Assembly: GCA_013400975.1 (NCBI GenBank)
Contig: WBMZ01004781.1
Span: 62,001 to 126,000 of the forward strand
Length of the DNA: 64,000 nucleotides
Reading direction: 5' to 3'
Source of the DNA: Atrichornis clamosus
Lineage: Eukaryota > Chordata > Aves > Passeriformes > Menuridae
In this document: in pieces, positions 49,189 through 62,148 of the stretch
How positions within the stretch are numbered: position 1 is the first letter of the stretch
How the letters are laid out: the number at the start of each line of letters is the position of its first letter
Position numbers and translations under genes: made by a program
Notes under the pieces: model-generated
What the model saw: only the letters and a program-made list of their open reading frames with translations
What the model was told of the DNA's origin: nothing
Database searches by the model: none

Positions 49189-52100
49189 ATATTGAGATAG
49201 TCAATGACATTAGCTTACTTTCCTACATGAGACTGTCCTGAAGAACAAAGACACAAAGCATTAGCCTGAAACATAAAAATGTCACATGTCCTCTTAGATT
49301 ATGCGCACTCTGTCTTTAAATGTTAGCGTTAACCTTCAGTTCAGTAGGATCTATAGATATGAGACTGAAAAAATGCAAACTGACACTGAGTGTATTTTTT
49401 TATTGCAAATATTTATGTTTGTCTTCAGATCATATTTTCCAGGCACAGAAAGAAGTTAGGAAACTTCAACTAGAGTTGCTGGAGTTTTGGTTGATTAAGC
49501 ACCTGTCACCTGCATCAGTTTTATATCACTGCTCCTCTAATTCAGTGACCATTGCACAAAAAATATTATTGTACCTTTCAGATGTTTGCTACCTTGATTT
49601 GTTATTTTCCCAGGGAAGAATGATATAGTCCTAATGATCTAAAGTGTTCTGCGTTCCTAAAACCCACTCTCCAACAAAATCCAAAAGTAACATAAAATAA
49701 AAATAAAAGTAGATAATGCTCCACAACCTTCAAAGAAGAACTATAAATATATAGCAAGAAAGGGAAAAAGACAGAGAGAGAAAGGATGTGTACAGACACA
49801 TACTGAAGAATTTGTTGCAGCAAAGTTTACTTTGCATTCAATGCCAGAGACTGCTTGACAGCAGCCACGTGCTTGACTCTCTTATAATAACTGCAGGAGG
49901 TGCGACCAGAATTAAAATGGGGAAATGGGTGAAAAACCTATGAATGTAGCACCCCCACAATGGATTGTTCCACGAATGTAGCATCAATATGTCGCAAGTT
50001 AGGCAAGGCACACTTTTTAGTAAAACCAGTAAAGCAGGGAAAAGCTCTCTAAATGGAAAGTCACAAGTGTCTGTGGAAGCAGAGATCAGAAAATGTTCAG
50101 TGACAGTAATCTGTAGCCAAACATTAAAAATCCTACTTTTCTCTTTTTTCACCTCCTCCCACTTCCCTCAATAGACATCCATCAAACTGCAGTAGGATTT
50201 CTGCTGGCCAGTTTGTGTCTTGGAAATTGACAAGAGAGGGGAGAATCACTTTGCCCAAAATCCTTGCTAAATTACATGAAAACAGGATTTGTGCTGCATG
50301 TAAACTGTGTAAATCCAGTCAGCTTTTAAGTGGAAACCAATTTCGTAGTGTGTAAGTATCATTGATTTGTTAATCTGACAATTTTTTTAAACAAGCTGAT
50401 GTGGATTAGCCAGTTCTGATAGTATGTCTCTTAGAAGTCATTTGAGTGCTGGATAGCTTGGTGAGTAAAGCACTAGAAATTAACCTTTGAGGCCCCTGCC
50501 TATAAATAAATTATTGATCCTTAAGAAAGAATCAGATAATCTCATTAGATATAGTTTTCTGTAGCATGAGTCTAAATCCTGCCATACAGAATCATTTATC
50601 ATAATTGACAATCTTTTTCCTGAAGCAGACAGGAGCTAAGCTGCAATAGAAAGCAAATCCTGCAGGAATTGGTATAGAACAGCAGTATGAAGAATTTCCA
50701 ACTGATTTGATGCTTAAGGGACATTTTGTTTCCCCTCCAAGTATTTCTAAGGGCTTTTAGCTTTTATGTATGCTTTTATAGCTGTATATCCAATAATTCT
50801 CAGTCAGGAAAAAAGTGTCTCTGAAATTTCATGCATGATGGTATTCTGGAGCCAGACAGAAGTACAAGGAATGAATTTCTGATCCATGACAAAACAGACA
50901 CAAGTGGAAAATACATAGTAAGCAGTGTAATTCTGAAAGGCAGAAGTGATGCAGAGTTCAGTACTTAACATATAAATGACTGCTTAGAAGTACTTTACAG
51001 AAAAAAATAGTTAATATGGTGTCAAAAGGTAAATGTACAGGCGATGAGACCTAGTGTTGTTATTTTTTACAACTGCAGCTCAGTGATCTCCTGAAATGAA
51101 GCAAAGTCCAGTGAGCATTTTAATGACATGAGGGGAAAAAAAAAAAAGCTGAACCTTATCATTAGTTTCACTAACTTGACTTTCCATTTTGTGAAAGGAA
51201 AGAAAAAATAGAGGACACTCATGTCTGAGCTCTGTTTCTATGTTGTGGGCAAAGAGGAGACTGTAAATATTGGAGGGAGAAGGGGCTCCTAGGGGTACAC
51301 CAGTCCTTGCTTGGCTTATCAACCTGCTTAAGTGCTAGCATCAAGTTCAGAGACATTGCAGTCTCAATTTCTGGTGTCTGCATCAGCATTCATAGTGCCG
51401 AACTATGTCAGTTTAGAATCCCACTAGTATAAATTTTTAAAAATACTTTTCTTCATGATCAGAAAATATTGATGCAGCACCACCTATTACCAAAGGGAGA
51501 GGGGAAAAAACCCACATGCACACCTCCACAACCCTCTGCAGCAGGACTCTGTACTCTGGAGTTCATCTATGCAGTAAGTAACATTGGAGATTTGGTCCTG
51601 TACCTATCTGTCAGTTCTGTCTCCAGGATCACAGCTTAGAAACCCTACATTGTTAAAAGAATACAAATAAAAAAGGTGCAGATGAGGGAAAACATGGGCA
51701 TGGTCTCAATAGGGGAAGTAATTCAAATATTGGAAGAAATAGTGTCATATAGAGTGTCTGATTTAATGAAGATATATTGGACTTGTGATAATGGAATTAT
51801 TTTTAGTTTAAAAAAAATTTAGACAAGACCAGCTAATTGCAAGGCATAGCATATCTTTCTGTAAGGTGGTAAAGACCAAGGATAGATTCTGTTGCTCTGG
51901 ATTAACTCAGAAGTTTTTCGTTGCCATCTAAGCAAAGCCTATAAGGAGAATCCTGTGGCGTGGTGTGGCAGCTGTTCTGTACCAAATTGCAGGCGTAATC
52001 TCATGAAATTGCTTGCACTAATTCACTTCAGTGTGCCGATGAGACTGATGGCATAATGCTGAGCTGTGGGGGTTCCCTCCTGCCCTGCACATAGTAAAAC

Positions 52101-52420
52101 ACATCCGTTTTCCACTGCATTCCTAGTTCAGTGCAGCCACTGAGCTTCAGGTAAATTGTGACCGCCTTGGAATTTTACGACCGCAGTGCAAGCGCAGCAT
52201 CCTGCTCTGCCTCATTGAAAGGGCCTGTCCACCTAGCAAGGGTCGTGTTCTCTTTTATGCACAAGGGAAAAAATTAAATCAATTCTTGTATCAGCATGAT
52301 AACTAACCAGAGCAGAGTGTTTTTCAATAATTTGCAGAAACCTGTGGGTTTTTAAAAACAGATACTCCTCCACCAGGTAGAAATCATTCAGTATTTCTTG
52401 ACTGGTAGTGGTGTGCTAGT

Positions 52421-52462
52421 TTTATCCCTTGTGATTAAAGTGTTTATCCCTGTTGATTAAGA
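52421..52462 (+). repeat. Tandem duplication, 22-bp period, two copies
   Basis: TTTATCCCTTGTGATTAA at 52421 is repeated as TTTATCCCTGTTGATTAA at 52443, differing at two positions. Each copy carries a GATTAA core. Confidence 0.8.
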
Positions 52463-55400
52463 AAATCCACACTGAACTGGATTTCAGCTGCGGAGTAAAA
52501 ATGATCATTTTCAATTTTTTTTTAAGTGTTGCAGAAAGAGTGGGTTTTTTTATTTCATAGGCAAATACTAAGTTGTGCACCATAAAACAGAAAGATCATC
52601 TAATTGACAGATCCAAAGAAAAGCATTCTGTATGAGAAAACACTGTATTGCTAATAAAGTGATCCCAACAGCCAAGCTTGTGCTGCTTAATTTGTTTCCT
52701 TGGAGTGATATTATAATTCTGACATACTGAAAAATCGCCTCACAGAGACTCATATTGCATTTGTTGCCGAGTGCATCTTTTATATAACATTTGTTATTGT
52801 AATGCTTGGGGTGTCTTCAAAGGAGTAATATTCTAAATGAACCTGGCTGTATCATCCCTTTAATGTAGAGTAGAATTTTGCATTAAATTTTCAGTTTATT
52901 TCAGACGTGTTTTACCAGTTATTCATCATGAGCGATCTGTTCAAGAATAGGGCCAGTATATCAGTATAAAATTAGAAAAATCCTTAACACTTTCTCTTTG
53001 GGGAATCTCTCAGGTCGTTCCAATTCTTTTCTGTTAGATGAACAGACAGTATGATCTCTTGTATTTATGCCTGCCTGTCAGGTTTTTTTCATAGTAGAAA
53101 CACGAATCACTGTTTGTAATGCAGGATTAGCCTGTCTCACACGATGTTATTAGAATTAGACCTGACTCGTGACTCAATTTCTTTTTCTTCTGTATTTAAC
53201 TTTAGTTTTCATCCCACATCAGCTTTCGCACTCCCATGAACACTCTGCTTTTTATACTGAGCAAATATTGAAGAACATATGTATTATTTGTCTGGATTTG
53301 CATAGACAAAAAATGAGAGAAGTGCGTGGACCCCCCCTCAGTGTACTTCTATATTCTGAGCTGCCAGTAAAATGTAAAAAGATTGCACTATGGTGTCCTA
53401 TTAGACCTCTAGACTGGAAGGACAGTTTGTATTGAACACAGACATTTTTCATAATTATGTTTCCTGCAGAGTTGCCACCTGCCCTACTTTGATCTGATTA
53501 CAGTGAAATGCAAAACTGTCCTCATTTCAGAAGTGGAATTTTTCCATGTTCTCTCACAGAGAACAGCAAGATGTGCACACATGTATTGCTGATACAAAGG
53601 AGGAAGAAAAATATTACAATTAGGTATCAATTAAGGTTTGAACTTCTTTACAAGAGTGCAGGTCACTTTTAGACAGTTGCCTCATTCTTTAATGTTCTGT
53701 AAATGTTTTTTCGTCTTAAAATCTCTATGAAAAAGAGAAAATCATAGCCATTCACCCAGATATGTCTGTACTATTCTGAGAGACATTATATATTCTGTGG
53801 CTTTTTAAAATTCTCTTTTGGTTGGATGGGCTTATTGTCCATGAACATTTATTTTTAGAGTAGCCTGGGCTTGCCTTGTAGTCTGAGTCATTTATGTAGC
53901 AATTTAAATATTTGTCTAAGCTCTCAGTGAAAGGCTCATGTTGAAGTTTTATAAATGCTTCATAGATTAAAGGAATAGCATTTTTAATATACTGTTTATA
54001 CAGAATGATGTCATATCCCAGGAAAAAAAAAAAGAAATGCAAAATTGGAAAGAAAAACATTGTTGTTTCTGGGTCACTGATTATTGTTTGCTGTTGTCCT
54101 TTCTCCAGTAGTAATTTTGTGCATGCTTATGCATGTGTGAGTAAGAGGGTGAGACCTACATGCGTGCATCTTGATTTTTTACCTGTCAGATTTTTTTTTT
54201 TAGCTTGGCGTATTGATTTTCCTGTACTGTGGACGGAAAATAACCTTTAAAACTGTATTTGAATATCCTTGAACAATAGTTTTGGAATTAAAAAATGGAA
54301 AGCTGAGTTTGTTCTCTGGCTCTTGACCACTTCTTTCTGGATGGTGCAATGGCTTATTCTGCATTACATAGTCAGTGTAATAACCTCACTTGGTAAAATA
54401 CGAATGAGATGGAAACTTATTGCAATATGAAACTGTTCTTTTTGTCTATAATTTCCAAAATTATGGGAGGACATTTTCCCTAATTCAGCTTTTGAAAGGA
54501 AAAAGGATTAATATTTACTCTCCAAATCTTATTCTCAGCATTTGGGCTTTACAATATTGTTTACCACAACAAATGTATTCCTGTTATTGAACCATCAGCT
54601 GGAAAACAGCTGTGTGAACTTTAGTTTAATTTCAGCTTAGAAACCATTTAGCATCTTCTATATTAGACTTGCCTAGTTCTGGTATCCAGAAATTGCAATC
54701 TTTTAAAGATTTGCCCTTCAGTAACTAGCAGATGAAATTCTTCTATAGTTATTTTTGCCTTGTGTTGACTTTTATTCAGGGATAGTTGGATTTTCCCTGA
54801 GAAGACAATTTCCTCTCTTATAAAGTCACCACCACATGCTGAAAGCTCCTGACCTCTTACTTCCCTTCTCAAAGGTGCTGATCATCATCAAAGGCCAATG
54901 CCAGCATGAAGGTGGGAATTTGAGAGAACAGAGTTTGCTTTAGAGATTTCAACTACTTTTTGAATAAAAGATGAGAAAACCTTTCATGAATTGAGCTGAT
55001 TGAGCTAAAAACCTAGCAAACTGAGAGTGAAGAGCTCCTTTCAGGCCAGATTCCTGGAATGAGATTTTCACTTCCACAGTTTATGTGGCAGGAGGTGTGA
55101 GTCTTCCAAAAGAAGTTTAAAACAACTCCATTGTATCTCAACTAAAAAAAAAAAAATCACCTGGTTATGGTAGGAACACTAGACTTGTTGATTTTCTCTT
55201 TGATGTTGTAAAGAAACTGTAGAAATAACTTCTGTTAATTAAGAAGCATTGGGGAAAAAAAGTGTCTTCTGTAAAATTTAACTTCAAAATTTAGTAGTCA
55301 ATACTTACATGGAAAGAAGGGAGTTTCCTTTTTGTTTTTGCTTCTCGAGCTTCTGTATTTGAGCAGTTAAGGTCATAGCTCAATTTCTCATTACAGATAG

Positions 55401-58029
55401 ACAGTATGGAATTTGTTGTGTTGCATGAGTTCCATATTCATTGACTTTAGTGAGAATTGCATGGGTGAATTTACCCCTATAATTTAAACTGGAATACTCA
55501 GCAAGCAGATGGTACAGACTATTCATCAAATATGTTTGCACTATGCATGGATGCCCTGAAGGCTTAGTCCCTTGGGCAATACTGAATATTATTTTTTAGA
55601 AAATTTCCCCCCTCTGAAAGACTCTTTCAAAAGTTTGTCACATAGCAGTGCAGAACATCCAGAAAACTCCCAAAAATAAGAAGCAGTGGCTTGCTGGCAT
55701 TGCACAATTCAGTGCAATTCAGGGTTTGAATGCTGATGTGACTAAACATTACTTGTTCAAGTGTGGTTTAAATGTTGTTTTAAATATTCAAAAAGGAAGA
55801 AAGGAAGCAGGTTCTAAACTGAAATGGCAGGTCAATTCTCCCACTGATATTTTTTGTGATAAAGATTAAAAGAAAGACCTTAGCAGAAAATGGCTAATGT
55901 GGTTCATTACTTCACGTCATTTGGCTTTAAAGCATCATTTAAAAAAGCAGTGAGTAACAGCACAATGAAAGCCAGAGTTGTGTGCAATGTGAGAAAGCCA
56001 GACCAGCAGAATTTGCTACAATCTCTTTATGTGATCCTTTCCCAACTCTGTTGCTGTCCCTTTGTGGAATTCTTTCACAAGTACTTCATGAGAGAAAAAA
56101 ATGTCTTTTGTGTCTTTGGAGGTTTTTGAATTGAAGAGCACACAAGCAAGATGTAACCTATTCAGCTGGGCAGCTACCATCTAACATCTCTGGTGACTGG
56201 TTAGAACAGGACAAGTATTGTGTCCTGACAATCAAGATTTCATGAAACTTTTTTGACTAATGACTTCAGCAGCCTTTCTGATAGCAAAATAATGCATAGG
56301 TCCTTTTACTGACTTTAGCTGTCAGAAGTCAATCAAGGAAAAAAAGCAAATTAACATAATACTGTTTGATAAGGTTATTAATGAGGAGAAAATGTTATTT
56401 CAATTCTGATTTTTTTTTTTAAGATGATAGGTTTCTTATTGCATATTGACCTTTGAAAAAAGTGGCAATTAAATATGTCCTTTACATAAGGCACACAGTC
56501 TTTTTAACGCAGTACTACATTTTGTGTACATAATCAATTTGTTTGCTAGTCTGGATACATATAAGCACCATTGACTTAATTGTAGCTATGCTAGCTTTCT
56601 TGAGCTGAAGAACTGACCCACCGTTTGTAGTTTTAGAGTGACTTTTAAAGACTTAGAGGAAAGACCTTTACCATGTTGACCTCTGGGAACAGAAACCACA
56701 TCCAAGTGTTGCTTGCCCTCTTCTCTTGTTCAGCACCGCCCAAGTGCAGAGCTGGGCTTTGCAGGCTAAATACCTGCCTGCTGACTTCGAATACTTCTTG
56801 CTTTTGAAAAAAAAGAATCTCCTTTTTAATTTTTTTCCCAAACCAATTTATATTATTGAAGCACTCTAAAGTGTCTCTTTTGGGCCATATATTTGTTTTA
56901 CCTTGCTATCTACTTATCTAGATTGGTGCACAGAAAAAGATCATCTGCAAACTGATGTTATTAAAATCGCGTGAGTACAAGTAAAGAATCCCATATAATT
57001 TTTGCTTTATTGTTTTTGTTTTTACTGGAGAGGTAATTTTTTCCACCAATTGTAATGTGGCCAATACAAGATATTTGGGTACTAAAGGGTTGTCCCCCAA
57101 TTTGCAAACATACGGCTGATTGATTTCATGAGAGAGTTTTGACTCTGATATGTGATTTCATGATTAATAGTGGTTAGTAATAATGAAGATGAAGTTGTGT
57201 GGCCATGTTACTCCTCTGCTTTTTCAGACCTGCAGATATAAAGCATGGGACTTGAGATGACAAGTTATTCACAGGACAGTTTTATCATCTTTCTTTCTTT
57301 AAGAATTAGATCTTTTTATACAAAGGAAAATATCTGTAAATACAAGTGTACATCTACAAATTAATGAAGTCCTAAGTTTGTCTACATAGCAAATTACCTA
57401 GGTAGTAACAAAGAAAAAATACTCAATAATTTACTATTTACAAAAGTATTGCTCATGAGTGTTGTAAAAAAAACCTGAAAATGGCTATAGTAATACCCTT
57501 CTGTCAGGTCTGTGAGAAAATACTTCAACATCTTTTCACAATGCACAAGCAGTATTCCAAAGATAGGCTTACATACTTATATTCTATAAAATACCTACTT
57601 GATATTCTTCATAATACCTTTTCCTGTTTTCAATAAAATATTTATTCATTCCAGACACTCTCCTTAGTTTTGTCTTTGTTCGCTTTCACATAACATCAAA
57701 AATGAGAAAAGGTCACCTGAAACATCCAAACATTTAATTAACACAAGCACAGTGAAGTCACTTCATACTTTGCAATCATTGTCAGTTCCTGTAAGAGTGG
57801 CCACACTGCTACCAGCACAGGATTGCTTTTCACTGGAAGAGACGCAGACAACAGAAAGGTCTGGGGTCTTACAACAATATTCCAATTAGTTCAACAATTT
57901 GGGGGAGACTAGGAAAAGGACGTAACAAATTAATGCACACTAATTATGGAACTTCAAATGAGTTAAGTTTTGTGTGAAAATCTAGTCTGATTCCAGCTTC
58001 TTACTACCCTATTTCCATTCCCGATATTA

Positions 58030-58260
58030 CCATATTCAGTGCAGGGCTGTGCTCTTCCATTGCTGCTCAGTCAGCAGAGTTCTCCGTGCTGTGCTGAGTG
58101 ACTTGTACTTGAATCTGGAGTCCCAGACACTGTGTCCCACTGTAGCCAGAGGTTGGCTGTGCTCTGGATGCATACCTGCTCTAGCAAGCACCTCTGAGTT
58201 GCAGGATTCCCTAGCCACCATTCCTTGCTGTACACGCCTAGCAGGCCAGCAAGAACTTGC
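58030..58260. other. GC-richer island, unidentified, possibly LTR-derived
   Basis: About 230 bp of distinctly less AT-rich sequence are sharply bounded on the right by the TA microsatellite. Composition and texture resemble LTR or SINE-type repeats of birds, but I could not place it in a family. Open frames on both strands (79 and 71 codons) follow from the low stop density. I see no terminal repeats or target duplication. Confidence 0.35.
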
Positions 58261-58261
58261 C

Positions 58262-58286
58262 TATATATACATATATATATACACAT
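58262..58286. repeat. TA-rich microsatellite
   Basis: TATATATACA followed by TATATATATA and CACA. It directly abuts the less AT-rich island at 58030-58260 and marks its right edge. Confidence 0.85.
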
Positions 58287-58771
58287 AATTATTCCTGTAT
58301 TGCAATTACTGCCATTAGAGACAGATTTTTTAGGATTATGTTTTTGGATATGGAATATTTTTCATATATTTACACAAGTCAAAAAAAGAAAAAAGGCCAA
58401 CATGTCCATTAATTTTCTAAGCATGAAGCAGTTATTCTCAAACATTTGAAACATTTTCCAATGGCAAGCTCAGTTTAGCAATTAGCACTGTGAAAATATA
58501 TCCTTTGAAGGACACTGATAGATATTCATACATGGTTATGTTCAGAGACCTCAAAAGGGATGTACTTTTCAGAATTAACAAGTGTTGATGCAGACATCAA
58601 TTCTAAGTGAGAGAAATGAAAGTTGTGCTGTGCTCATAATGTAAATGCTCAGTTTGCATGGAGCTAAATGTGAGGGGAAAATTTACATGCTTCGAAGTTA
58701 AGCATATGCAGAAGTGCTTGGAATTGTAGCGGTTGGGTGAAATTCAAGCAATCTAACTTTAAAAGTCTAAC

Positions 58772-58824
58772 TCACTTGTGTAAATCTTGCCAAGTCACCT
58801 TAGCCTCTTCAGTTAATGGAGATA
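58772..58824 (+). mobile_element. Possible MIR-like SINE core, forward orientation
   Basis: The segment reads TGTGTAAATCTTGCCAAGTC, then ACCTTAGCCTCT, then AATGGAGAT. It follows the order of the MIR core (a TGTGTGACCTTG block, a CAAGTCACTTAACCTCT block, then an AATGGGGAT block) with a deletion of about 20 bp in the middle. Flanking sequence does not extend the match clearly, so the call is tentative and limits are approximate. Confidence 0.45.
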
Positions 58825-59179
58825 AGCAGAAACTTTATTTTGTGCCCATCTTGGATGATGGGAATTACCCTGTCAAGGTGTGTATTCCTTCTATTTACTA
58901 AAAAGGAAGCATGCAAGGAATATATTAGACTCACTTAGCCACCATTTTGATTCTTAAATGCATTGAATTGACTCTTACACAGCTATACCATTTGGGGAAA
59001 GACAAAATTTAAAATGCAAAGCATGGAATAATGCTGCAATCAAGAAGATGCAGCACACAATCCTGCAGTGGAGATATGCATGCTTGTAACCACGGTCAGT
59101 AAAGACATTTTGTGATTTTCTGTGATTCTCTGAGTGATTCAGCCAGGCTATCTCCATGCAAGTGCAGGTAGACAGGAGT

Positions 59180-59360
59180 ACTGGGAGAGCCTCAGCTCCG
59201 GGGAATTAAGCACCTCCCTGGGGCTGGGCTTCAACATGGTCCTGGCTTTGCAGGGCCCATGGCTGCGGGGGCCAGGGATGTGGGGAGCTGGAGATCAACC
59301 TGGGTGCAGGCGGGCAACATGGGGGCTGACATGGGGTCCTGGCTGGGACCATCAGGGCAC
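59180..59360. other. G-rich island, unidentified
   Basis: This is the most GC-rich block of the window, with G runs (for example GCGGGGGCC near 59264) and at least three CpG dinucleotides. It carries a 107-codon plus frame (59134-59457) and a minus frame, but the translations are low-complexity (G, P, W rich) and match nothing I know. It could be a repeat fragment, a non-coding-RNA exon, or a chance GC-rich patch. Confidence 0.4.
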
Positions 59361-61437
59361 TGACACTTGTGTTACTTCGCAGTTGTCTCTGTTTGAAGCA
59401 GCAGTCAATTTTCGCTTCCATTTTGCCAGTTTATGCAACATTAAAGGGTTGATTTAATTTTTCCTTTACCTACTCTCTGAAGAACATAAGTTATACAGAG
59501 CAATAATTAAGAGAAAAAAAAACAAAAACAGAAGCTAATTCTGTCTGAGAAAAAACATGTGAAGATTTGGGTAATTAAATTGGTAGTAGTTAGAATCATA
59601 GTTTAATTACAGGTGTAGTTGAAAATGTGTGTTCAGACCAGTTGAAATCAGGGGATTTATGATGTTAGGAGACATTAACTGTCCTTCCTAAATTTTACTT
59701 CTTTATTCTTCTATTGGAGATACATGCACTTATATGAACAGATTAAAAATATGCTTATGAAGAGAATACCACAAGGTATATTGCAAATTTTCTGTTGCAA
59801 ATTTCTGTAACTTTAAATGTATCCTTCTTTCATAAGTGCAGCATTTGGAGTTAAATAAATAAAGCAATATCGGAATCAAGCAACAACAGTATTATTCAAA
59901 CATGTAAACTAGGGTATGATGGAATATGTAGAAGCAAATAATATGTTTAATTTAATTTAAGTAATAAAACCTTAACTAGAGGCTTGTTGTGACTTTATAA
60001 AGCTGCTGGTACTTTGAAATGTGTATCAGCCCTTCATTATTTATTTTTCTGCTTAGACTTAGGTTCATTCCTAAGACATCACATCATTTTCATGGATCTG
60101 ATTGCTTTAAGGTCAATGGAGATATGACAGAGGAAGAACTATAAAAATATTAAATATTTGCATCTTACAACTTGCTCTGCCTTCACCATTAGGAAAAACC
60201 TGTTACAGTCACTGTAGCTGAGAACACAGAAAACACATAGGTTTGAATGTGAGCTGAAAGAGAGAACTAATAAGCAATTTAGCTGCTGCTTTATCAGTCT
60301 GCAGGTATCCTCAATCCTGAGTTTTGGTTTCTGATTAAAGACAATTGTCCATGCTTTTGCATCTTTTCCTTTTAACACTCTTATGTGTAATTATTATTGA
60401 TTTATTTATTTAATATTCCTGTGGTTTGGTTTATGTCTGTGAAAATTTCATAAAGGCTTGTACTTTGCAAGGAACACTTGGAAAGAGGGAAGTGAAAAGT
60501 TTCGATAATGGTTGAGACCATTATAAGGGGCTCTGTACTACAGAGGGCATAAAAAGTAATCCTCAAAGCATTCTATACAAAGTAGGAGAAATCTGTAGAG
60601 TAGAGAGTATTTATGTTACTTGGCATGTACTAGTTACACACCAGAGACTTAGAAAACAGATTTTTCTATAAATGTTTGGTAGGTACAGTTTGCCAGTGAA
60701 CCCATCGGGTGCTGTGCTGAACTGGTAATAATTTACAAGTTTCCATGTGTGTTTTTATATACAGGAATATGTTGATGGATATGTGGATGATTTTGTGGGT
60801 GAGATGACAAATAGTTCTTAATGGTTTTGAACAGAATGGGGTTTTTAAAAATCTCTTTACTTTTTATTTATGGAATGGGTATTTGTCATAACTTTTGTCT
60901 CTAGTCACAGTGCAGGAATTCAACATAACCCAAGACTTTTTCAGATACTTAGTAAAAATAGGTTATAGTGTTCAAGCATGTTTTACAAAGGTCCACTTAC
61001 AGAAAAGAAGAATTAAAAGTAGAAATAGGAAACATCAGAAATAGATCCAGAAATATATATTAAAAAAAAAAAAGCAAAGGAAGACTTGTTTTTGTTCCTG
61101 AAAGTATTGCTTCTGAAATGTGACAATCCGAAGTGACTTCTGACAGACAGCACACTGTTAAGATGTGTCAGCATAATTCAACGTTGTATACATTTGACAT
61201 TTCTGAACTCATTGCTGTAAAGAATCATGCCAACAGTGGCATAGTTTTCCTGCTTCTTTGCTAGTAACTTCAGGATCTGTTGCATAGCCAGCAAGGCAAC
61301 ATTCAGTGAAAGTCTGAACTATGAAAAGATTGAAAACTAGATTGGGAAAGTCTCTGCAAAACAGGCTATACAAAATATTGTTTTGGAAAGAGGATGCGCC
61401 AATGGATGACTAATAACAAAAAAACATGCATGTTTTT
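59361..61437. other. AT-rich non-coding stretch, no gene seen
   Basis: Unique AT-rich sequence up to the CR1 3' end. The only simple feature is an A12 run near 61063-61074. Frames do not exceed 79 codons. Confidence 0.65.
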
Positions 61438-62130
61438 CATAGAATTATAGAATTGTTTGAGTTGGAAGGGACATTTAAAGGTCGTCTAGTCCAGCCTCCC
61501 TGCAATAAGCAGGGACATCTTCAACTCGGTCAGGTTGCTCAGAGCCCTCGCCAGCCCGACCTTGAATGGGGCAACCCACTCCAATGTTTCACCACCCTCA
61601 TCATAAAAACACTTCCTTCTTATATCTAATCTAAATCAACCCTCCTTCAATTTAAAACCATTATCCCTTGTCCTATCACCACAGACCCTGCTAAATAATT
61701 TGTCCCCATCTTTCTTATAACCCCATCAAGTTCTGAAAGGTTGCTATAAAGTCTCCCCAGAGCCTTCTCTTTTCCAGGCTGAACAATCCCAATTCTGACA
61801 GCTTTCCTCATAGGGCAGGTGCTCCAGCCATCTGATCATCTTGGTAACCATGCTCTGGATCAGCTCCAACACATCCACATCCTTCTGATGTTCTGGGGGC
61901 CCCAGGGCTGGATGCAGCACTCCAGGTGGGCTCTCACCAGAGCAGAGCAGAGGGGCAGAATCCCCTCCCTCGCCCTGTTGCCCACGCTGCTTTGGATGCA
62001 GGCCAGGACACTTCTGGCTTTCTGGGCTGTGAGTGCACGTTGTCAGCTCATGCCCAGCCTCTCACCCACCAGCACTCCCAAGTCCTTCTTGGCAGGCCTA
62101 CTGCTAATCCATTCATCCCCCACCCTGTAT
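61438..62130 (-). mobile_element. CR1 LINE, 5'-truncated, reverse orientation
   Basis: This is a retrotransposon fragment of the CR1 family, the dominant LINE of birds. The plus strand begins with two copies of the 8-bp tail unit (CATAGAAT at 61438, then TATAGAAT). That is the reverse complement of the CR1 3' terminus, so the 3' end lies at the low coordinate. From there the order follows the avian CR1 3' region as I remember it: the GTTGGAAGGGAC block near 61460, the CACCACCCTCATC block near 61590, the CTTCTCTTTTCCAGGCTGAA block near 61765, the GCTCCAGCC block near 61820 and the ATCCATTCATCCCCCACC block near 62107. Similarity stops at about 62130, so only roughly 0.7 kb of a multi-kilobase element is present. 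Relative to my recollection of the consensus there is a small internal deletion near 61565. Short frames inside it are not functional. The match looks close, so this is the youngest repeat in the window. Confidence 0.95.
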
Positions 62131-62148
62131 GGAAGAGAGGATGCATGT

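Larger units (their letters stand above)
48521..58029. other. AT-rich non-coding stretch, no gene seen
   Basis: This contains purine-rich patches (48576-48617, 49752-49789), the TTTA repeat, the 22-bp duplication, several A-runs (51135, 54020, 55144) and a CpG-retaining segment at 51950-52260 discussed in findings. Frames up to 104 codons show no recognisable domain. Confidence 0.6.

Noticed and set aside
59110..59142. TGATTTTCTGTGATTCTCTG, resembling a CR1 ATTCTRTG tail in forward orientation
   Set aside because: The sequence upstream does not resemble the CR1 3' region, so the tail-like units are probably coincidental.
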